Positions 53,084 through 64,000 of a DNA stretch of 64,000 nt are shown piece by piece. The notes below the pieces were generated by a model that was given only the letters and a program-made list of their open reading frames with translations, was not told the DNA's origin and did not search any database. This stretch comes from an uncultured Bacteroides sp. (GTDB lineage Bacteria; Bacteroidota; Bacteroidia; Bacteroidales; Bacteroidaceae): NCBI RefSeq assembly GCF_963677685.1, contig NZ_OY782186.1:2728001-2792000 (forward strand), read 5' to 3'. The translations under genes were made by a program, and so were the position numbers. How positions within the stretch are numbered: position 1 is the first letter of the stretch; every line of letters begins with the position of its first letter.

Positions 53084-54049
53084 ATGGCTCTTAAAAAGAA
53101 AAAAGAGAAAGAACAAATAAGTAAACAAGAACGGCTTGCGACTCGTGCAAAAGCCAAGTTCACTGTATTCCCGGTCAAGGAACCAATGGAACTGATGGAT
53201 TTTTTGATGAAGACCATGGCTGGTATCAGCCGAAACACAGCAAAATCTCTGTTATCGAAACGTCAGGTATTGGTTGATAATGTTATTACTACTTCCTACA
53301 ATTTTCCATTAAAAGCGGGAATGAAAGTCCTGATTAGCAAGGAGAAAGGGAAAAAGGAATTTCATAGTAGTTTATTAAAGATCGTTTATGAAGATGATTA
53401 TTTGATTATTATTGATAAACGTGAAGGATTACTTTCAATGGGAACTAACTCACAAAAAGAGCGCACAGCGCACTCCATCTTAAATGACTATGTTCAACGA
53501 TCCGGTAAACAATATAGAATATATATTGTACATCGATTAGATAAAGATACTTCTGGATTGATGGTATTTGCTAAAGATGAAAAAACAAAATTTACTTTGC
53601 AAGACTATTGGGATGAGATTGTAAAAGATCGCCGTTATGTTGCGGTTGTCTCAGGAGAAATCGAAAAAGATAATGGTACAATAACTTCTTGGCTAAAAGA
53701 CAATAAAGTGTATGTGACTTACTCCAGCATGACAAATAATGGTGGAGAGAAGGCTATTACCCACTATAAAACGATCAAACGCAATAATGGATATTCTTTA
53801 TTAGAATTGGATTTGGAAACCGGACGTAAAAATCAGATACGTGTACACATGCAAGACATGCAACATCCGGTATTAGGAGATGTAAAGTATGGCGATGGGA
53901 ATAATCCTATCGGACGATTGGCTTTACATGCATTCAAATTATGCTTATATCACCCCATTACAGGAGAACTAATGAAATTTGAAACTCCTTATCCTAGTTC
54001 ATTCAAAAAGTTAGTGCTAAAAGCCATACCGAAAGAAGACAAAGAATAA
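53084..54049 (+). CDS. RluA-family pseudouridine synthase
   Basis: A 321-residue protein: a lysine-rich start, an S4-like RNA-binding segment (~40-90, SRNTAKSLLSKRQVLVDNVI), and the catalytic domain with VHRLDKDTSGLMVFAKDE, whose Asp is the nucleophile in RLDKDTSG, and LDLETGRKNQIRVHMQDM near the end. It isomerises uridine to pseudouridine in rRNA or tRNA; the exact site is unknown. It is probably co-transcribed with rlmD as an RNA-modification pair. Confidence 0.93.
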   Translation: MALKKKKEKEQISKQERLATRAKAKFTVFPVKEPMELMDFLMKTMAGISRNTAKSLLSKRQVLVDNVITTSYNFPLKAGMKVLISKEKGKKEFHSSLLKIVYEDDYLIIIDKREGLLSMGTNSQKERTAHSILNDYVQRSGKQYRIYIVHRLDKDTSGLMVFAKDEKTKFTLQDYWDEIVKDRRYVAVVSGEIEKDNGTITSWLKDNKVYVTYSSMTNNGGEKAITHYKTIKRNNGYSLLELDLETGRKNQIRVHMQDMQHPVLGDVKYGDGNNPIGRLALHAFKLCLYHPITGELMKFETPYPSSFKKLVLKAIPKEDKE

Positions 54050-54086
54050 GCTTATTCTAAACTGATCTAATTTCAGAATAAAAAAT

Positions 54087-54130
54087 ATAAAAGAAGAGGC
54101 TGTATTATTAAATACAGCCTCTTCTTTTAT
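54087..54130. terminator. Bidirectional terminator, 20-bp perfect stem
   Basis: ATAAAAGAAGAGGCTGTATT at 54087-54106 and its exact complement at 54111-54130 enclose a 4-nt loop. A and T runs on both sides let it serve the RluA-type gene (plus) and the ATP synthase operon (minus). Confidence 0.9.
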
Positions 54131-54172
54131 ATCAATACAAGTTATCAATACCCAATAAAATCTAAAGCAAGA

Positions 54173-55045
54173 TTACCTCATGCTGCCACCAATAATATCC
54201 AAAAGCTCATTTGTAATGGACTGTTGACGCGATTTATTGTACTGTTTAGTCAAATCTTGAATCAATTCATTTGCATTATCAGTTGCTATCTGCATAGCCA
54301 TAGTGCGCGCAGCATGTTCAGAAGCATTTGAATCAAGCAAAGCCGTATACATCTTTAATGTAATAACCTTGGGCAATAAGTTCGCTATAAAATCAGCAGC
54401 AGAAGGTTCTACAATATAATCAATATTCTTACCCTTTATCTTTTTATCTACCTGATCAACAGTCAAATCAAGAGGCAAGAAATTCTCACGAACAAGAGTT
54501 TGACTGGCAGTCGATTTAAAATGATGATAGATAAGTTCTACCCTATCAACTTCTTTAGATGCAAAAAGATCCATTAAACGCTCCCCTAACTCAGATGACT
54601 CTTTATAAGAGGGTTTATCTGCCAAATGTTGAAAACTTCCCTGAACTTCATATCCCATTTTCTTTATATTTTCTTCTATCTTTTTTCCTATGGGATAAAT
54701 AAGAATATTTTTTTGATCCAAATGCTTGTAATCTTCTAAAACTTGCACAAAATGTTTAGCCACATTAGCATTAAAAGCACCACAGAGCGAAGTACTGGAA
54801 GAAAAGACAACAATAGCAACCTTGTTAACAGGCCTTACAGCAATGTATGGCGAATCAATGGTAGAATCAGTTCTAAGAAAATTGGTCAATATTGCATTCA
54901 GCTTAGTTTGATATGGTAACATATTCTCAATGGCCCCCTGAGCTTTGTGCAGCTTTGCAGAAGCCACCATTTTCATAGCCGATGTGATTTGTCGGGTACT
55001 TCTCACTGAGCTAATTCTCGTTTTTATATCTTTTAATGAAGCCAT
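54173..55045 (-). CDS. atpG: ATP synthase gamma subunit
   Basis: A 290-residue subunit, the central rotor shaft of F1. The N-terminal helix MASLKDIKTRISSVRSTRQITSAM and the C-terminal helix ending RQQSITNELLDIIGGS are conserved in the family. It is the last gene of the atp operon, 47 bp after atpA, and is followed by the 20-bp-stem terminator. Confidence 0.96.
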   Translation of the reverse strand: MASLKDIKTRISSVRSTRQITSAMKMVASAKLHKAQGAIENMLPYQTKLNAILTNFLRTDSTIDSPYIAVRPVNKVAIVVFSSSTSLCGAFNANVAKHFVQVLEDYKHLDQKNILIYPIGKKIEENIKKMGYEVQGSFQHLADKPSYKESSELGERLMDLFASKEVDRVELIYHHFKSTASQTLVRENFLPLDLTVDQVDKKIKGKNIDYIVEPSAADFIANLLPKVITLKMYTALLDSNASEHAARTMAMQIATDNANELIQDLTKQYNKSRQQSITNELLDIIGGSMR

Positions 55046-55092
55046 GATTACTTTATTTAAATATAATAAAAATATAAACAGCTAATAATAAT

Positions 55093-56679
55093 TTATTTTA
55101 TAAACTGTTTGCCTACCATTTCTGCTGTAGATTCCAAAATTTCTTCAACTTCTTTATTTATAATTCCTCCTTTTAAAACATCCAAGACATCAGATTGGTG
55201 ATTTAGTTCTAAAATTCTTAAGAAACTAATTTCAAATTCATCAACTTTTTCAAGAGGGACGTTTTTCAACAACCCATGTGTACCACAATATAAAATTGCA
55301 ATTTGTTTTTCAACAGGCATTGGAGAATATTGATGCTGAACAAGCAGACGAGTATTCTTTCTTCCTTTATCAATAGCCAAAGCAGTTACAGGATCCATAT
55401 CACCGCTAAATTTAGAGAATGCTTCTAATTCTTTAAACTGAGCTTGATCAATTTTCAATGTTCCAGCAACCTTTTTCATTGCTTTAACCTGAGCATTTCC
55501 TCCCACGCGAGATACGGATATACCTACATTTATCGCAGGACGATTACCTTGGTTAAACAAATCCGTATCAAGGAAAATCTGTCCGTCAGTAATAGAAATT
55601 ACATTCGTAGGGATGTATGCAGAAACATCACCTGCCTGAGTTTCAATAATAGGCAAAGCTGTTAACGACCCCCCACCTCGTATTTTCCCTCTAAGACTAT
55701 CTGGAAGATCATTCATTTTACAGGCAACTTCTTCCTGACTGATAATCTTAGCAGCACGTTCAAGTAAACGAGAATGTAAATAAAAGATATCTCCCGGATA
55801 AGCTTCACGTCCTGAAGGACGACGAAGAATAAGAGATACTTCTCTATAAGATACAGCTTGCTTTGACAAATCATCATAGACAACCAAAGCATGACGGCCT
55901 GTATCACGAAAATATTCTCCAATAGCAGCACCAGCAAACGGTGCAAAATATTGCAATGCAGCAGGATCACCTGCTGTAGCAGCTACTACAATCGTATAAG
56001 GCATTGCGCCATGCTGTCTCAAGCTATTTACGATTGAAGCAACAGTAGAAGCTTTCTGCCCTATAGCGACATAAATGCAATAAACTGGATCACCAGCTTC
56101 ATAATTAACCTTTTGATTAATTATAGTATCAATAGCGATAGAAGTTTTTCCCGTTTGGCGATCACCAATAATCAATTCACGCTGCCCACGACCAATTGGA
56201 ATCATGGCATCAACAGATTTCAGTCCCGTTTGCAATGGCTCATTTACCGGCTGTCGATAGATTACTCCTGGAGCTTTACGCTCCAAAGGCATCTCATAAA
56301 GTTCTCCACCAATACGACCTTTACCATCAAGAGGCTCTCCCAAGGGATCAATAACACGACCAAGCATGCTTTCACCAACATTAATTGATGCTATTCTCTT
56401 AGTACGTTTTACCGAATAACCTTCTTTTATTTTATCAGTAGGACCTAACAATACAGCACCAACATTATCTTCTTCCAAATTCATCACAATAGCTTTGATA
56501 CCATTATCGAATTCAAGAAGTTCATTGGCTTCCGCATTATTTAAACCATATATCCTCGCTACACCATCACTAACTTGTAATACTGTACCTACTTCATCGA
56601 GTTGTATACGAGTCTCAATGCCCTCCAATTGCTCACGCAACACATCGGAAACTTCACTTACTCTTATATTCTCTGACAT
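55093..56679 (-). CDS. atpA: ATP synthase alpha subunit
   Basis: A 528-residue subunit of F1 with the non-catalytic nucleotide site: Walker [14 protein letters not shown] (about 170-180), and [19 protein letters not shown]. The N-terminal beta barrel begins [21 protein letters not shown]. It makes the alpha3-beta3 ring with AtpD. Length and order are normal for Bacteroides. Confidence 0.97.
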   Translation of the reverse strand: MSENIRVSEVSDVLREQLEGIETRIQLDEVGTVLQVSDGVARIYGLNNAEANELLEFDNGIKAIVMNLEEDNVGAVLLGPTDKIKEGYSVKRTKRIASINVGESMLGRVIDPLGEPLDGKGRIGGELYEMPLERKAPGVIYRQPVNEPLQTGLKSVDAMIPIGRGQRELIIGDRQTGKTSIAIDTIINQKVNYEAGDPVYCIYVAIGQKASTVASIVNSLRQHGAMPYTIVVAATAGDPAALQYFAPFAGAAIGEYFRDTGRHALVVYDDLSKQAVSYREVSLILRRPSGREAYPGDIFYLHSRLLERAAKIISQEEVACKMNDLPDSLRGKIRGGGSLTALPIIETQAGDVSAYIPTNVISITDGQIFLDTDLFNQGNRPAINVGISVSRVGGNAQVKAMKKVAGTLKIDQAQFKELEAFSKFSGDMDPVTALAIDKGRKNTRLLVQHQYSPMPVEKQIAILYCGTHGLLKNVPLEKVDEFEISFLRILELNHQSDVLDVLKGGIINKEVEEILESTAEMVGKQFIK

Positions 56680-56726
56680 ATTCTTCTCTATTATTATTTG
56701 AAAAACATCCTTTTACAATCTGTAAC

Positions 56727-57293
56727 CTACACAATTCTTTTGTTTCTCTCAATGAATTGCTTCTTGACCTTCTTTAACTGAGTTGCAATACTAGCATCAA
56801 GACGATAACCATTCACATCAAAGATAAATCCACCTTCAATAGAAGGATCAACAAGTGTTTCAAGCTCCATACGAGCATGTAAGCGTTCAGAAGCAGTTCT
56901 TCTTATTCTTGCACGAGTTTCCTCATCCACTGGAACAGCAGTGACAAGCTTACCAATACCTATATGTTTCATTTTTCGGTATAGATCTTGGTACATAAGA
57001 CACATGAATTGTAAATAGACTTCTCTACGTTCCTCTAGTACCAATTTCATAAAACGAATCAATTCTTCGCTTACTTCCTCTTTCTCATTCGCTACCGCTG
57101 CAGTACAAACAAGTTTCAATTTATCCTCAACAGGAAGGATTGGATTATCTAATGCTTTCCTCAAATCAGGATGCGTTCTAAATTTCTTAGTCAACATAGA
57201 CACTTCCTTATACAAACGTTTTTCTACGCCATGTGCTTTTGCATAAGCAATCAACGCCTTTGCATAACGCATTGAAATAATACCTACTTCCAT
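56727..57293 (-). CDS. atpH: ATP synthase delta subunit
   Basis: A 188-residue protein of the OSCP/delta family that links F1 to the peripheral stalk. It has SMRYAKALIAYAKAHGVEKR at the start and PSIEGGFIFDVNGYRLDASI near the end, as expected. It lies 11 bp after atpF and 47 bp before atpA. Confidence 0.95.
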   Translation of the reverse strand: MEVGIISMRYAKALIAYAKAHGVEKRLYKEVSMLTKKFRTHPDLRKALDNPILPVEDKLKLVCTAAVANEKEEVSEELIRFMKLVLEERREVYLQFMCLMYQDLYRKMKHIGIGKLVTAVPVDEETRARIRRTASERLHARMELETLVDPSIEGGFIFDVNGYRLDASIATQLKKVKKQFIERNKRIV

Positions 57294-57304
57294 ACTTGTT
57301 CTAT

Positions 57305-57805
57305 TTATGGTTTAGAAGACAACAGCTCGTCCAACATCCGGTCAATCATATCCATTTGCTCTTCTTCATTAGCAATTGTTTTCCGAATAACCTTTTCTGC
57401 AATGTCAACCGACAAAACCGCAACCTGACGGCGAATATCTCGAACAGCTTCTTCTTTCTCTAATTGTATCTGCTCCTTTACTTCATTCAATTCTTTCTGA
57501 GCGGCAACTTCTGCTTGTTTACGGGCATCATAAATAATTTTATCACGCTCACGCATTGCTTCTTTCAAAATTCGTCCCTGTTCTTTATTAGCCTTGGAGA
57601 GAATAGCTTCGCTCTCCATTTTCAACTTTGCAAGTTGTTCATTGGCATCCTTAGCTACCTGTAAAGATTGATCTATATATTGTCTTCGCTCTTCCACCAT
57701 CTTAACAATAACAGGAAAACCATATTTAGCCAATATAATAAATACAATACCGAAAGCTAAAAGCATCCAGAACAGAAGTCCACTTTCAGGCAATAATAAT
57801 GACAT
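57305..57805 (-). CDS. atpF: ATP synthase b subunit
   Basis: A 166-residue peripheral-stalk protein. One N-terminal membrane helix ([22 protein letters not shown]) is followed by a long charged coiled coil (residues ~35-150) that forms the dimeric stator. It starts 10 bp after atpE. Confidence 0.95.
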   Translation of the reverse strand: MSLLLPESGLLFWMLLAFGIVFIILAKYGFPVIVKMVEERRQYIDQSLQVAKDANEQLAKLKMESEAILSKANKEQGRILKEAMRERDKIIYDARKQAEVAAQKELNEVKEQIQLEKEEAVRDIRRQVAVLSVDIAEKVIRKTIANEEEQMDMIDRMLDELLSSKP

Positions 57806-57815
57806 ATTTTATCTT

Positions 57816-58100
<285 letters not shown>

Positions 58101-58139
58101 TCATTTTATCTTAATCACTCATTTAAAAGCATTTTCAAT

Positions 58140-59246
58140 TCAAGCAGTAGCATTTTCTTCTTTAGAAGGATGTTTCACTAGTGCTAAGCCTATAAATACG
58201 GCAGAAAGCATCGTGAAGACATAAGCTTGAATAAAGGCAATCAATATCTCTAGGATATTCATAAATATATTAAATAGTACAGATGTTATAGAGAGGGTGG
58301 TAAATATAGTAGCCCCCATACTAGCTGAAATAAAGATAAGGCAAGTCAATACCACCATAGCCATATGTCCCGCAAGCATATTAGCAAAAAGACGGATCAT
58401 CAAAGCAAATGGCTTAGTAAATATACCAAAGAACTCAATCATAGGCATCATAGGTATAGGAACTTTTAACCACCAAGGTACATCTGGCCAAAAAATCTCT
58501 TTCCAATATGCACGAGTCCCAAAAATATTCACTATAACAAATGTGAACAGAGCCAACACAAGGGTAATAGCAATGTTACCAGTTACATTAGCCCCTCCTG
58601 GGAAAAAAGGTATTAACCCCATCAAATTATTTATAAAGATAAAAAAGAAAGCTGTTAGCAAATAGGGAGCAAACTTTCTATATTGAGGTCCCACACAACT
58701 TTTTATTACATCATCATTTATCATCATGATAAACATCTCCATAAATCCGACGAATCCACCCGGAGCCACTAAGGCTTTTGATTTCCTTTTATACCAATGA
58801 GCCACACCTAGTACTATACAAACCAGTAAAAAAGAATTTATTAATAAGGCTAAAGTAACCTTAGTTATAGATATGTCAATAGGGCGGATTTCTACTCCAT
58901 TTGGACCATGTTCTACTATTTTACCTTCATATTTACTTCCATCCGGTGCAATAGAAAAACCTTCATAATTGCCTCCGTTTTCTTCAAATTTTGAAGAAAG
59001 AAAAGTATGCCACCCTGTAGTAGCACTACGAATAATTATAGGCAGTGGTATACTTATTTTAACTCCATCCCATGTAGTAATATGCCATTCATAAGAGTCT
59101 CCAATATGCCCAAAGACAATCTTCTTCATATTAATAGGCTCTTTCACAGGCTCCGCAGCCGTCTGTGCAACGGCAGACAAACTTACAATACTCAATAGAA
59201 AGAATATGCTTGTAAATACTATATTATGAAATGTTTTCTTTCTCAT
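58140..59246 (-). CDS. atpB: ATP synthase a subunit with signal peptide
   Basis: A 368-residue protein, longer than the ~270 residues of most a subunits. It has a signal peptide (ITSIFFLLSIVSLSAVAQT type, residues ~8-28) and an extracytoplasmic extension of about 120 residues before the membrane domain, a Bacteroidetes feature. The proton channel helix holds LMIRLFANMLAGHMAM, with the essential Arg. It overlaps the upstream small membrane gene by 23 bp. Confidence 0.94.
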   Translation of the reverse strand: MRKKTFHNIVFTSIFFLLSIVSLSAVAQTAAEPVKEPINMKKIVFGHIGDSYEWHITTWDGVKISIPLPIIIRSATTGWHTFLSSKFEENGGNYEGFSIAPDGSKYEGKIVEHGPNGVEIRPIDISITKVTLALLINSFLLVCIVLGVAHWYKRKSKALVAPGGFVGFMEMFIMMINDDVIKSCVGPQYRKFAPYLLTAFFFIFINNLMGLIPFFPGGANVTGNIAITLVLALFTFVIVNIFGTRAYWKEIFWPDVPWWLKVPIPMMPMIEFFGIFTKPFALMIRLFANMLAGHMAMVVLTCLIFISASMGATIFTTLSITSVLFNIFMNILEILIAFIQAYVFTMLSAVFIGLALVKHPSKEENATA

Positions 59247-59649
59247 GTTTTTTTCTTCTTTTTTGGTTCACTTCAAATGAGAAAAAGAACCAAGTCTCAA
59301 ACACCAAATTTACGACGTAGAATACCATAAAAGTAATCAAAAACTCTTTCACAGAGAGAGCTATCGCAACACAATAAATCAACAGAATAATAATAGAAAA
59401 TATCAACCGAAGTATTTTTAGCGCCATATAGCACTGTACTAATCGCTTAGGAGCGTATTTTCTGCAAGCATCAAACATAGAGATGCTAAAAATGCCCAAC
59501 AACACAAAAAAAGTTGGTATAAAAGCATACCATTTAAAGAAATGCTCAGGAAAAAATAAATAAAATATGATCCATCCTACAACACTTGTAAGTATTGTCA
59601 CCAAAGAAAGAGCCGTCAGATAGTTCAATTTAGTTTTGCTTATACTCAT
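59224..59649 (-). CDS. Small membrane protein of the atp operon (AtpI-like position)
   Basis: A 141-residue protein with about four hydrophobic helices (LTALSLVTILTSVVGWIIFYLF, WYAFIPTFFVLLGIFSISM, ILRLIFSIIILLIYCVAIAL, ITFMVFYVVNLVFETWFFFS). It occupies the place of AtpI between the F1 and Fo genes in Bacteroides operons and may help c-ring assembly, but I see no sequence signature that proves it. Confidence 0.7.
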   Translation of the reverse strand: MSISKTKLNYLTALSLVTILTSVVGWIIFYLFFPEHFFKWYAFIPTFFVLLGIFSISMFDACRKYAPKRLVQCYMALKILRLIFSIIILLIYCVAIALSVKEFLITFMVFYVVNLVFETWFFFSFEVNQKRRKKHEKENIS

Positions 59650-59662
59650 ATTGATTTAATCA

Positions 59663-59908
59663 TCACGATACACATACGGACGCTATTCCATTACTTAATT
59701 CCATAAAACCGCCCTGAATTTCTAGTCTGCACTCTTTATTATTAGCAATATATACAATTTCCCCCTCATCTAAAGAAGAAACAATAGGAGCATGCAAGGG
59801 CAAAATGGTAAAAACGCCCAATGTTCCAGGCAAAGTAACACTACTCACCTCCCCATCAAACAATTGCTTCTCCGGTGAAACTATATTTAAATGCAAATTT
59901 GTACTCAT
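59663..59908 (-). CDS. atpC: ATP synthase epsilon subunit
   Basis: An 81-residue protein containing only the N-terminal beta-sandwich domain of epsilon (LHLNIVSPEKQLFDGEVSSV ... PGTLGVFTILPLHAPIVSSL). The C-terminal helical hairpin that inhibits ATP hydrolysis in E. coli is missing, as in other Bacteroides. It follows atpD by 41 bp. Confidence 0.93.
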   Translation of the reverse strand: MSTNLHLNIVSPEKQLFDGEVSSVTLPGTLGVFTILPLHAPIVSSLDEGEIVYIANNKECRLEIQGGFMELSNGIASVCVS

Positions 59909-59949
59909 ATACTTTAATATTTCAAGAAATTCATTTTAAGGATCATAAT

Positions 59950-61482
<1,533 letters not shown>

Positions 61483-61549
61483 TTATTTTAAGATAATAAA
61501 CGTAGACTGTATTTATTTGTTCAAAAGAATAGTTAAACAAACAACTTTG

Positions 61550-61557
61550 CAAAGGTA
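61550..61557 (-). promoter_or_regulatory. Bacteroides -7 box for the atp operon
   Basis: TACCTTTG on the minus strand lies about 83 bp before the atpD ATG. The -33 TTTG at standard spacing is not seen, so confidence is moderate. Confidence 0.45.
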
Positions 61558-61708
61558 GTAAGAAATCAAAACGATGATTCCGCTTTACTATAATTTGTCT
61601 TTAGATAACATTCATTAGTCCTGCTATAAAGACATTCAGAACATTTTCAGTGTCCTATTCTGACCAAAAAACAGCCTTAAGAGGGTATATAAATGCCAAA
61701 AAATGTTA

Positions 61709-62875
61709 TTAATACACCTCAATTTTTGAGGCAACCATTTTGGCTTTATCACGCAAAGAGTCCATATCATTGCCTAAAGGAGCATAACAAAGCACAACTC
61801 CCATACGACGATTAATTCGAGTAAAAGGTTTACCAAAAAGGCGTAAATACGTATTTTGCTCTTTACAGACATCTTTCATCCCTCTATATTTAGGTTCTTC
61901 CTGACTAGAGATACCTGAGAGTATAACAGCACTAACGCCGAACCTTTCCTGAGTTATTTCAGGGATAGACCATCCTAAAACAGCTCTTAAATGGAGTTCA
62001 AACTCATTTAAGTTTTGAGTGCCTGCCAATGTTACCATACCTGTATCATGTGGTCTGGGAGAAAGCTCTGAAAAATAAACCCCATTTTCATGACTCAGAA
62101 AAAATTCGACTCCCCATAAACCTGCACCTGTAAGCGCACGAGTTACTTTTTCTGCCATATCTTGAGCCTCAGCAAGATGAGCCGGATCTATATGAGCCGG
62201 TTGAAAGCTTTCCCTATAATCACCACCTTTTTGTATATGCCCAATAGGAGGACAAAAAAGAGTAGGCCCATCTTTTTGAGTGACAGTCAGCAAAGTGATT
62301 TCGCTATCAAAATGAATAAATTCTTCTATTATCAATTCACGAATATCACCACGACTACCGCTGCATCCATATTCCCAAGCTTTTTGTAGTTCATCGGCAG
62401 TTTTAACCAAAGATTGCCCTTTTCCTGATGAAGACATTAAAGGCTTTACTACACAAGGAAAGCCAATTTTATCAGCAGCTTCTTCCAATTCTTCTAAAGA
62501 AGTTGCATAAAAATATTTTGCCGTTTTCAGTCCGAGTTCTTTCGCCGCCAAATCACGAATGGCTTTCCGGTTCATTGTAAAATTTACCGCTCTTGCACTA
62601 GGTACAACTTGAACACCTTGTTTTTCAAAATCATATAAACGCTCTGTACGAATTGCCTCTATTTCAGGTACGATAACATCCGGACTATATTTTTTAACCA
62701 CTTGTTCTAATTGCTCGCCATCAAGCATATCCAACACTTCACATTCATCTGCTACTTGCATAGCAGGTGCACCGGCATACGAATCACACGCAATAATATG
62801 TTGCCCTTTACGTTGAGCCGAAATAACAAATTCTTTGCCCAATTCACCCGAGCCAAGCAAAAGTATCTTTTTCAT
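61709..62875 (-). CDS. purT: Formate-dependent phosphoribosylglycinamide formyltransferase
   Basis: A 388-residue ATP-grasp enzyme of purine synthesis: GAR + formate + ATP gives FGAR. It shows the N-terminal [21 protein letters not shown], the ATP-binding [19 protein letters not shown], and metal-site [21 protein letters not shown] followed by HDTGMVTL. This folate-independent route suits an anaerobe with formate. It is monocistronic, or leads from the DUF4301 gene 48 bp upstream. Confidence 0.96.
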   Translation of the reverse strand: MKKILLLGSGELGKEFVISAQRKGQHIIACDSYAGAPAMQVADECEVLDMLDGEQLEQVVKKYSPDVIVPEIEAIRTERLYDFEKQGVQVVPSARAVNFTMNRKAIRDLAAKELGLKTAKYFYATSLEELEEAADKIGFPCVVKPLMSSSGKGQSLVKTADELQKAWEYGCSGSRGDIRELIIEEFIHFDSEITLLTVTQKDGPTLFCPPIGHIQKGGDYRESFQPAHIDPAHLAEAQDMAEKVTRALTGAGLWGVEFFLSHENGVYFSELSPRPHDTGMVTLAGTQNLNEFELHLRAVLGWSIPEITQERFGVSAVILSGISSQEEPKYRGMKDVCKEQNTYLRLFGKPFTRINRRMGVVLCYAPLGNDMDSLRDKAKMVASKIEVY

Positions 62876-62923
62876 TACTCTATATTCTTTTAATATTTTA
62901 TTCTAACTAGAATATTTTCTTTC

Positions 62924-64000
62924 TTATTGATGTTGTTCACGCAACAAATCATTTACTGTTTTTACAGGGTTAAACGTACTTAAGGGTACTTCTACAAACA
63001 CCGTATTCCAGTCACTCATTGCCCCGTTCCATAATCCGGGAAGTTCAAGTGCCTTTAGCTCTTTTCCTCCCTTTGATTTATAAGAGATAAAGCCTGTAGA
63101 CTTATCTACATAATTAGCTAAATCAAATTTATGTCCTTTATAATCACGTACAGCACAAACCAAATCTACCGGATTGAAATACCCCCCTTCTTTAAACATC
63201 CTTTTCTTATTAGGATCTGTCATATCAATTTGTGAACTTTCTAAGATCTGTAATGAAACAGTTCCATCAGGGTTATATGCCAAAAACGGCCCCCCACCGG
63301 GTTCTCCTACATTCTTAACCATACCACACACACGCATCGGACGATTCAACTTTGTTTTAAGATAAAGGACCAACTCAACATCTTCCAAAAGGTTCGTTTC
63401 CGGATTCTTACAAAAAAGTTTCTTCTGCAAAAACTGAAGTATTTCTAAGATTTGCTCATGCGTATACTGTCCACTATCAATCAATTCTAGATATTCGAAA
63501 GCTTGTTTTTGAAGTGAAACAAGTACTCCTGCCAATAATTTCTTATAATGTATTGTATCTTGTTTTAAACGATCAGGAACAACATTATCTATATTTTTAA
63601 CAAATAAGATATCTGCATCCAAATCATTCAAATTTTCTATTAAAGCACCGTGTCCTCCTGGACGAAAAAGTATCTCTCCTTTTTCTCTAAAAGGCTCATT
63701 ATTCATATCTACAGCTATTGTATCTGTTGCCGGTTTCTGTTCCGAAAAAGTGATATTATAGCTAACACCATATTTTTTGCCGTAGAGAAGGGCCTTTTCT
63801 TCTGTTAGAATTTTAAAAAAAGATCGGTGTTCGTTCGATACAGTAAAATGGATATTCGCATGCTTACTTTTCCCCGTAGCATACACGGCACCTTCTACTA
63901 AATGCTCTTCTAAAGGTGTACGCGCACCTTCATCATATTTATGAAATTTAAGTAACCCTTTCGGTAATGCACCATAGTTTAATCCACTCTCAGAAAGTAA
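62924..64000 (-). CDS. DUF4301 protein (partial, runs off right edge)
   Basis: The frame is open to the last base. The 358 visible residues include LFRPGGHGALIENLNDLDAD, IDNVVPDRLK, VKNVGEPGGGPFLAYNPDG and the C-terminal LWNGAMSDWNTVFVEVPLSTFNPVKTVNDLL, all characteristic of DUF4301, a Bacteroidales family of about 500 residues with a nucleotidyltransferase-like look (G-rich loops, acidic pairs). Its N terminus lies outside the window; a GTG at 63886 is only internal. Function unknown. Confidence 0.85.
   Translation of the reverse strand, partial: LLSESGLNYGALPKGLLKFHKYDEGARTPLEEHLVEGAVYATGKSKHANIHFTVSNEHRSFFKILTEEKALLYGKKYGVSYNITFSEQKPATDTIAVDMNNEPFREKGEILFRPGGHGALIENLNDLDADILFVKNIDNVVPDRLKQDTIHYKKLLAGVLVSLQKQAFEYLELIDSGQYTHEQILEILQFLQKKLFCKNPETNLLEDVELVLYLKTKLNRPMRVCGMVKNVGEPGGGPFLAYNPDGTVSLQILESSQIDMTDPNKKRMFKEGGYFNPVDLVCAVRDYKGHKFDLANYVDKSTGFISYKSKGGKELKALELPGLWNGAMSDWNTVFVEVPLSTFNPVKTVNDLLREQHQ

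Overview
The window reads as a chromosomal segment of a Bacteroides-type organism (Bacteroidales). The evidence is: the ATP synthase operon order atpD-atpC-(small membrane protein)-atpB-E-F-H-A-G with a signal peptide on subunit a; a full type V (FimA/Mfa) pilus locus; Bacteroidales-restricted families (DUF4221, DUF4301, DUF4857, DUF4876, DUF6850, BF3164, DUF3575, DUF3868); ISAon1-type elements; and many TTTG-N(~19-21)-TAnnTTTG promoters. The sequence is AT-rich, most strongly in the left 13 kb.

Layout. 1-1443: the start of an exonuclease/RecQ-like gene that runs off the left edge, then a GNAT acetyltransferase. 1444-11650: a defence and mobile-element island. It holds nested IS remnants, a reverse transcriptase of the defence (DRT/UG) kind with a long structured leader, an intact IS5-type element, a Septu-like ATPase + HNH pair, an ISAon1-type element with a clean 8-bp target duplication, and a decayed IS5-family element with a TTA duplication. 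11689-19981: an ATPase_2 protein, two exported proteins, an AraC/GyrI-like regulator, an RsgA-like GTPase and a methyltransferase. 20629-23725: two fimbrillin-like lipoproteins, one fused to a DRGH nuclease. 24119-27500: an arginine/citrulline/ornithine catabolic operon whose middle gene is broken by an exact 269-bp tandem duplication. 27585-37044 (minus): an eight-gene TonB receptor / outer-membrane / PepSY / ABC transporter operon, probably for uptake of iron or another metal. 37767-46150 (minus): the type V pilus operon, its phase switch and the likely recombinase. 46595-47488: a truncated, promoterless copy of the pilus tip C-terminal domain fused to another gene remnant. 47492-64000: housekeeping genes (ppdK, rlmD, an RluA-type synthase, the ATP synthase operon, purT, a DUF4301 protein cut by the right edge).

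How the parts work together. The pilus operon is driven by a well-formed Bacteroides promoter inside a segment bounded by 28-bp perfect inverted repeats (44450-44477 and 44978-45005). In the sequenced orientation the promoter points into the operon, so it reads as ON. The tyrosine recombinase gene lies just beyond the switch. About 8.8 kb from the tip gene a near-copy of the tip gene's 3' end lies in the same orientation, a possible donor for tip variation or a substrate for deleting the locus.

The reverse transcriptase has a textbook promoter about 400 bp before its start codon. The leader between them contains paired segments, including a 10-bp terminal repeat that closes 18 bp before the ATG, which resembles RTs that copy their own upstream RNA. 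The strand that would be the cDNA is stop-free for 92 codons across this leader. This is the best candidate in the window for an undescribed system.
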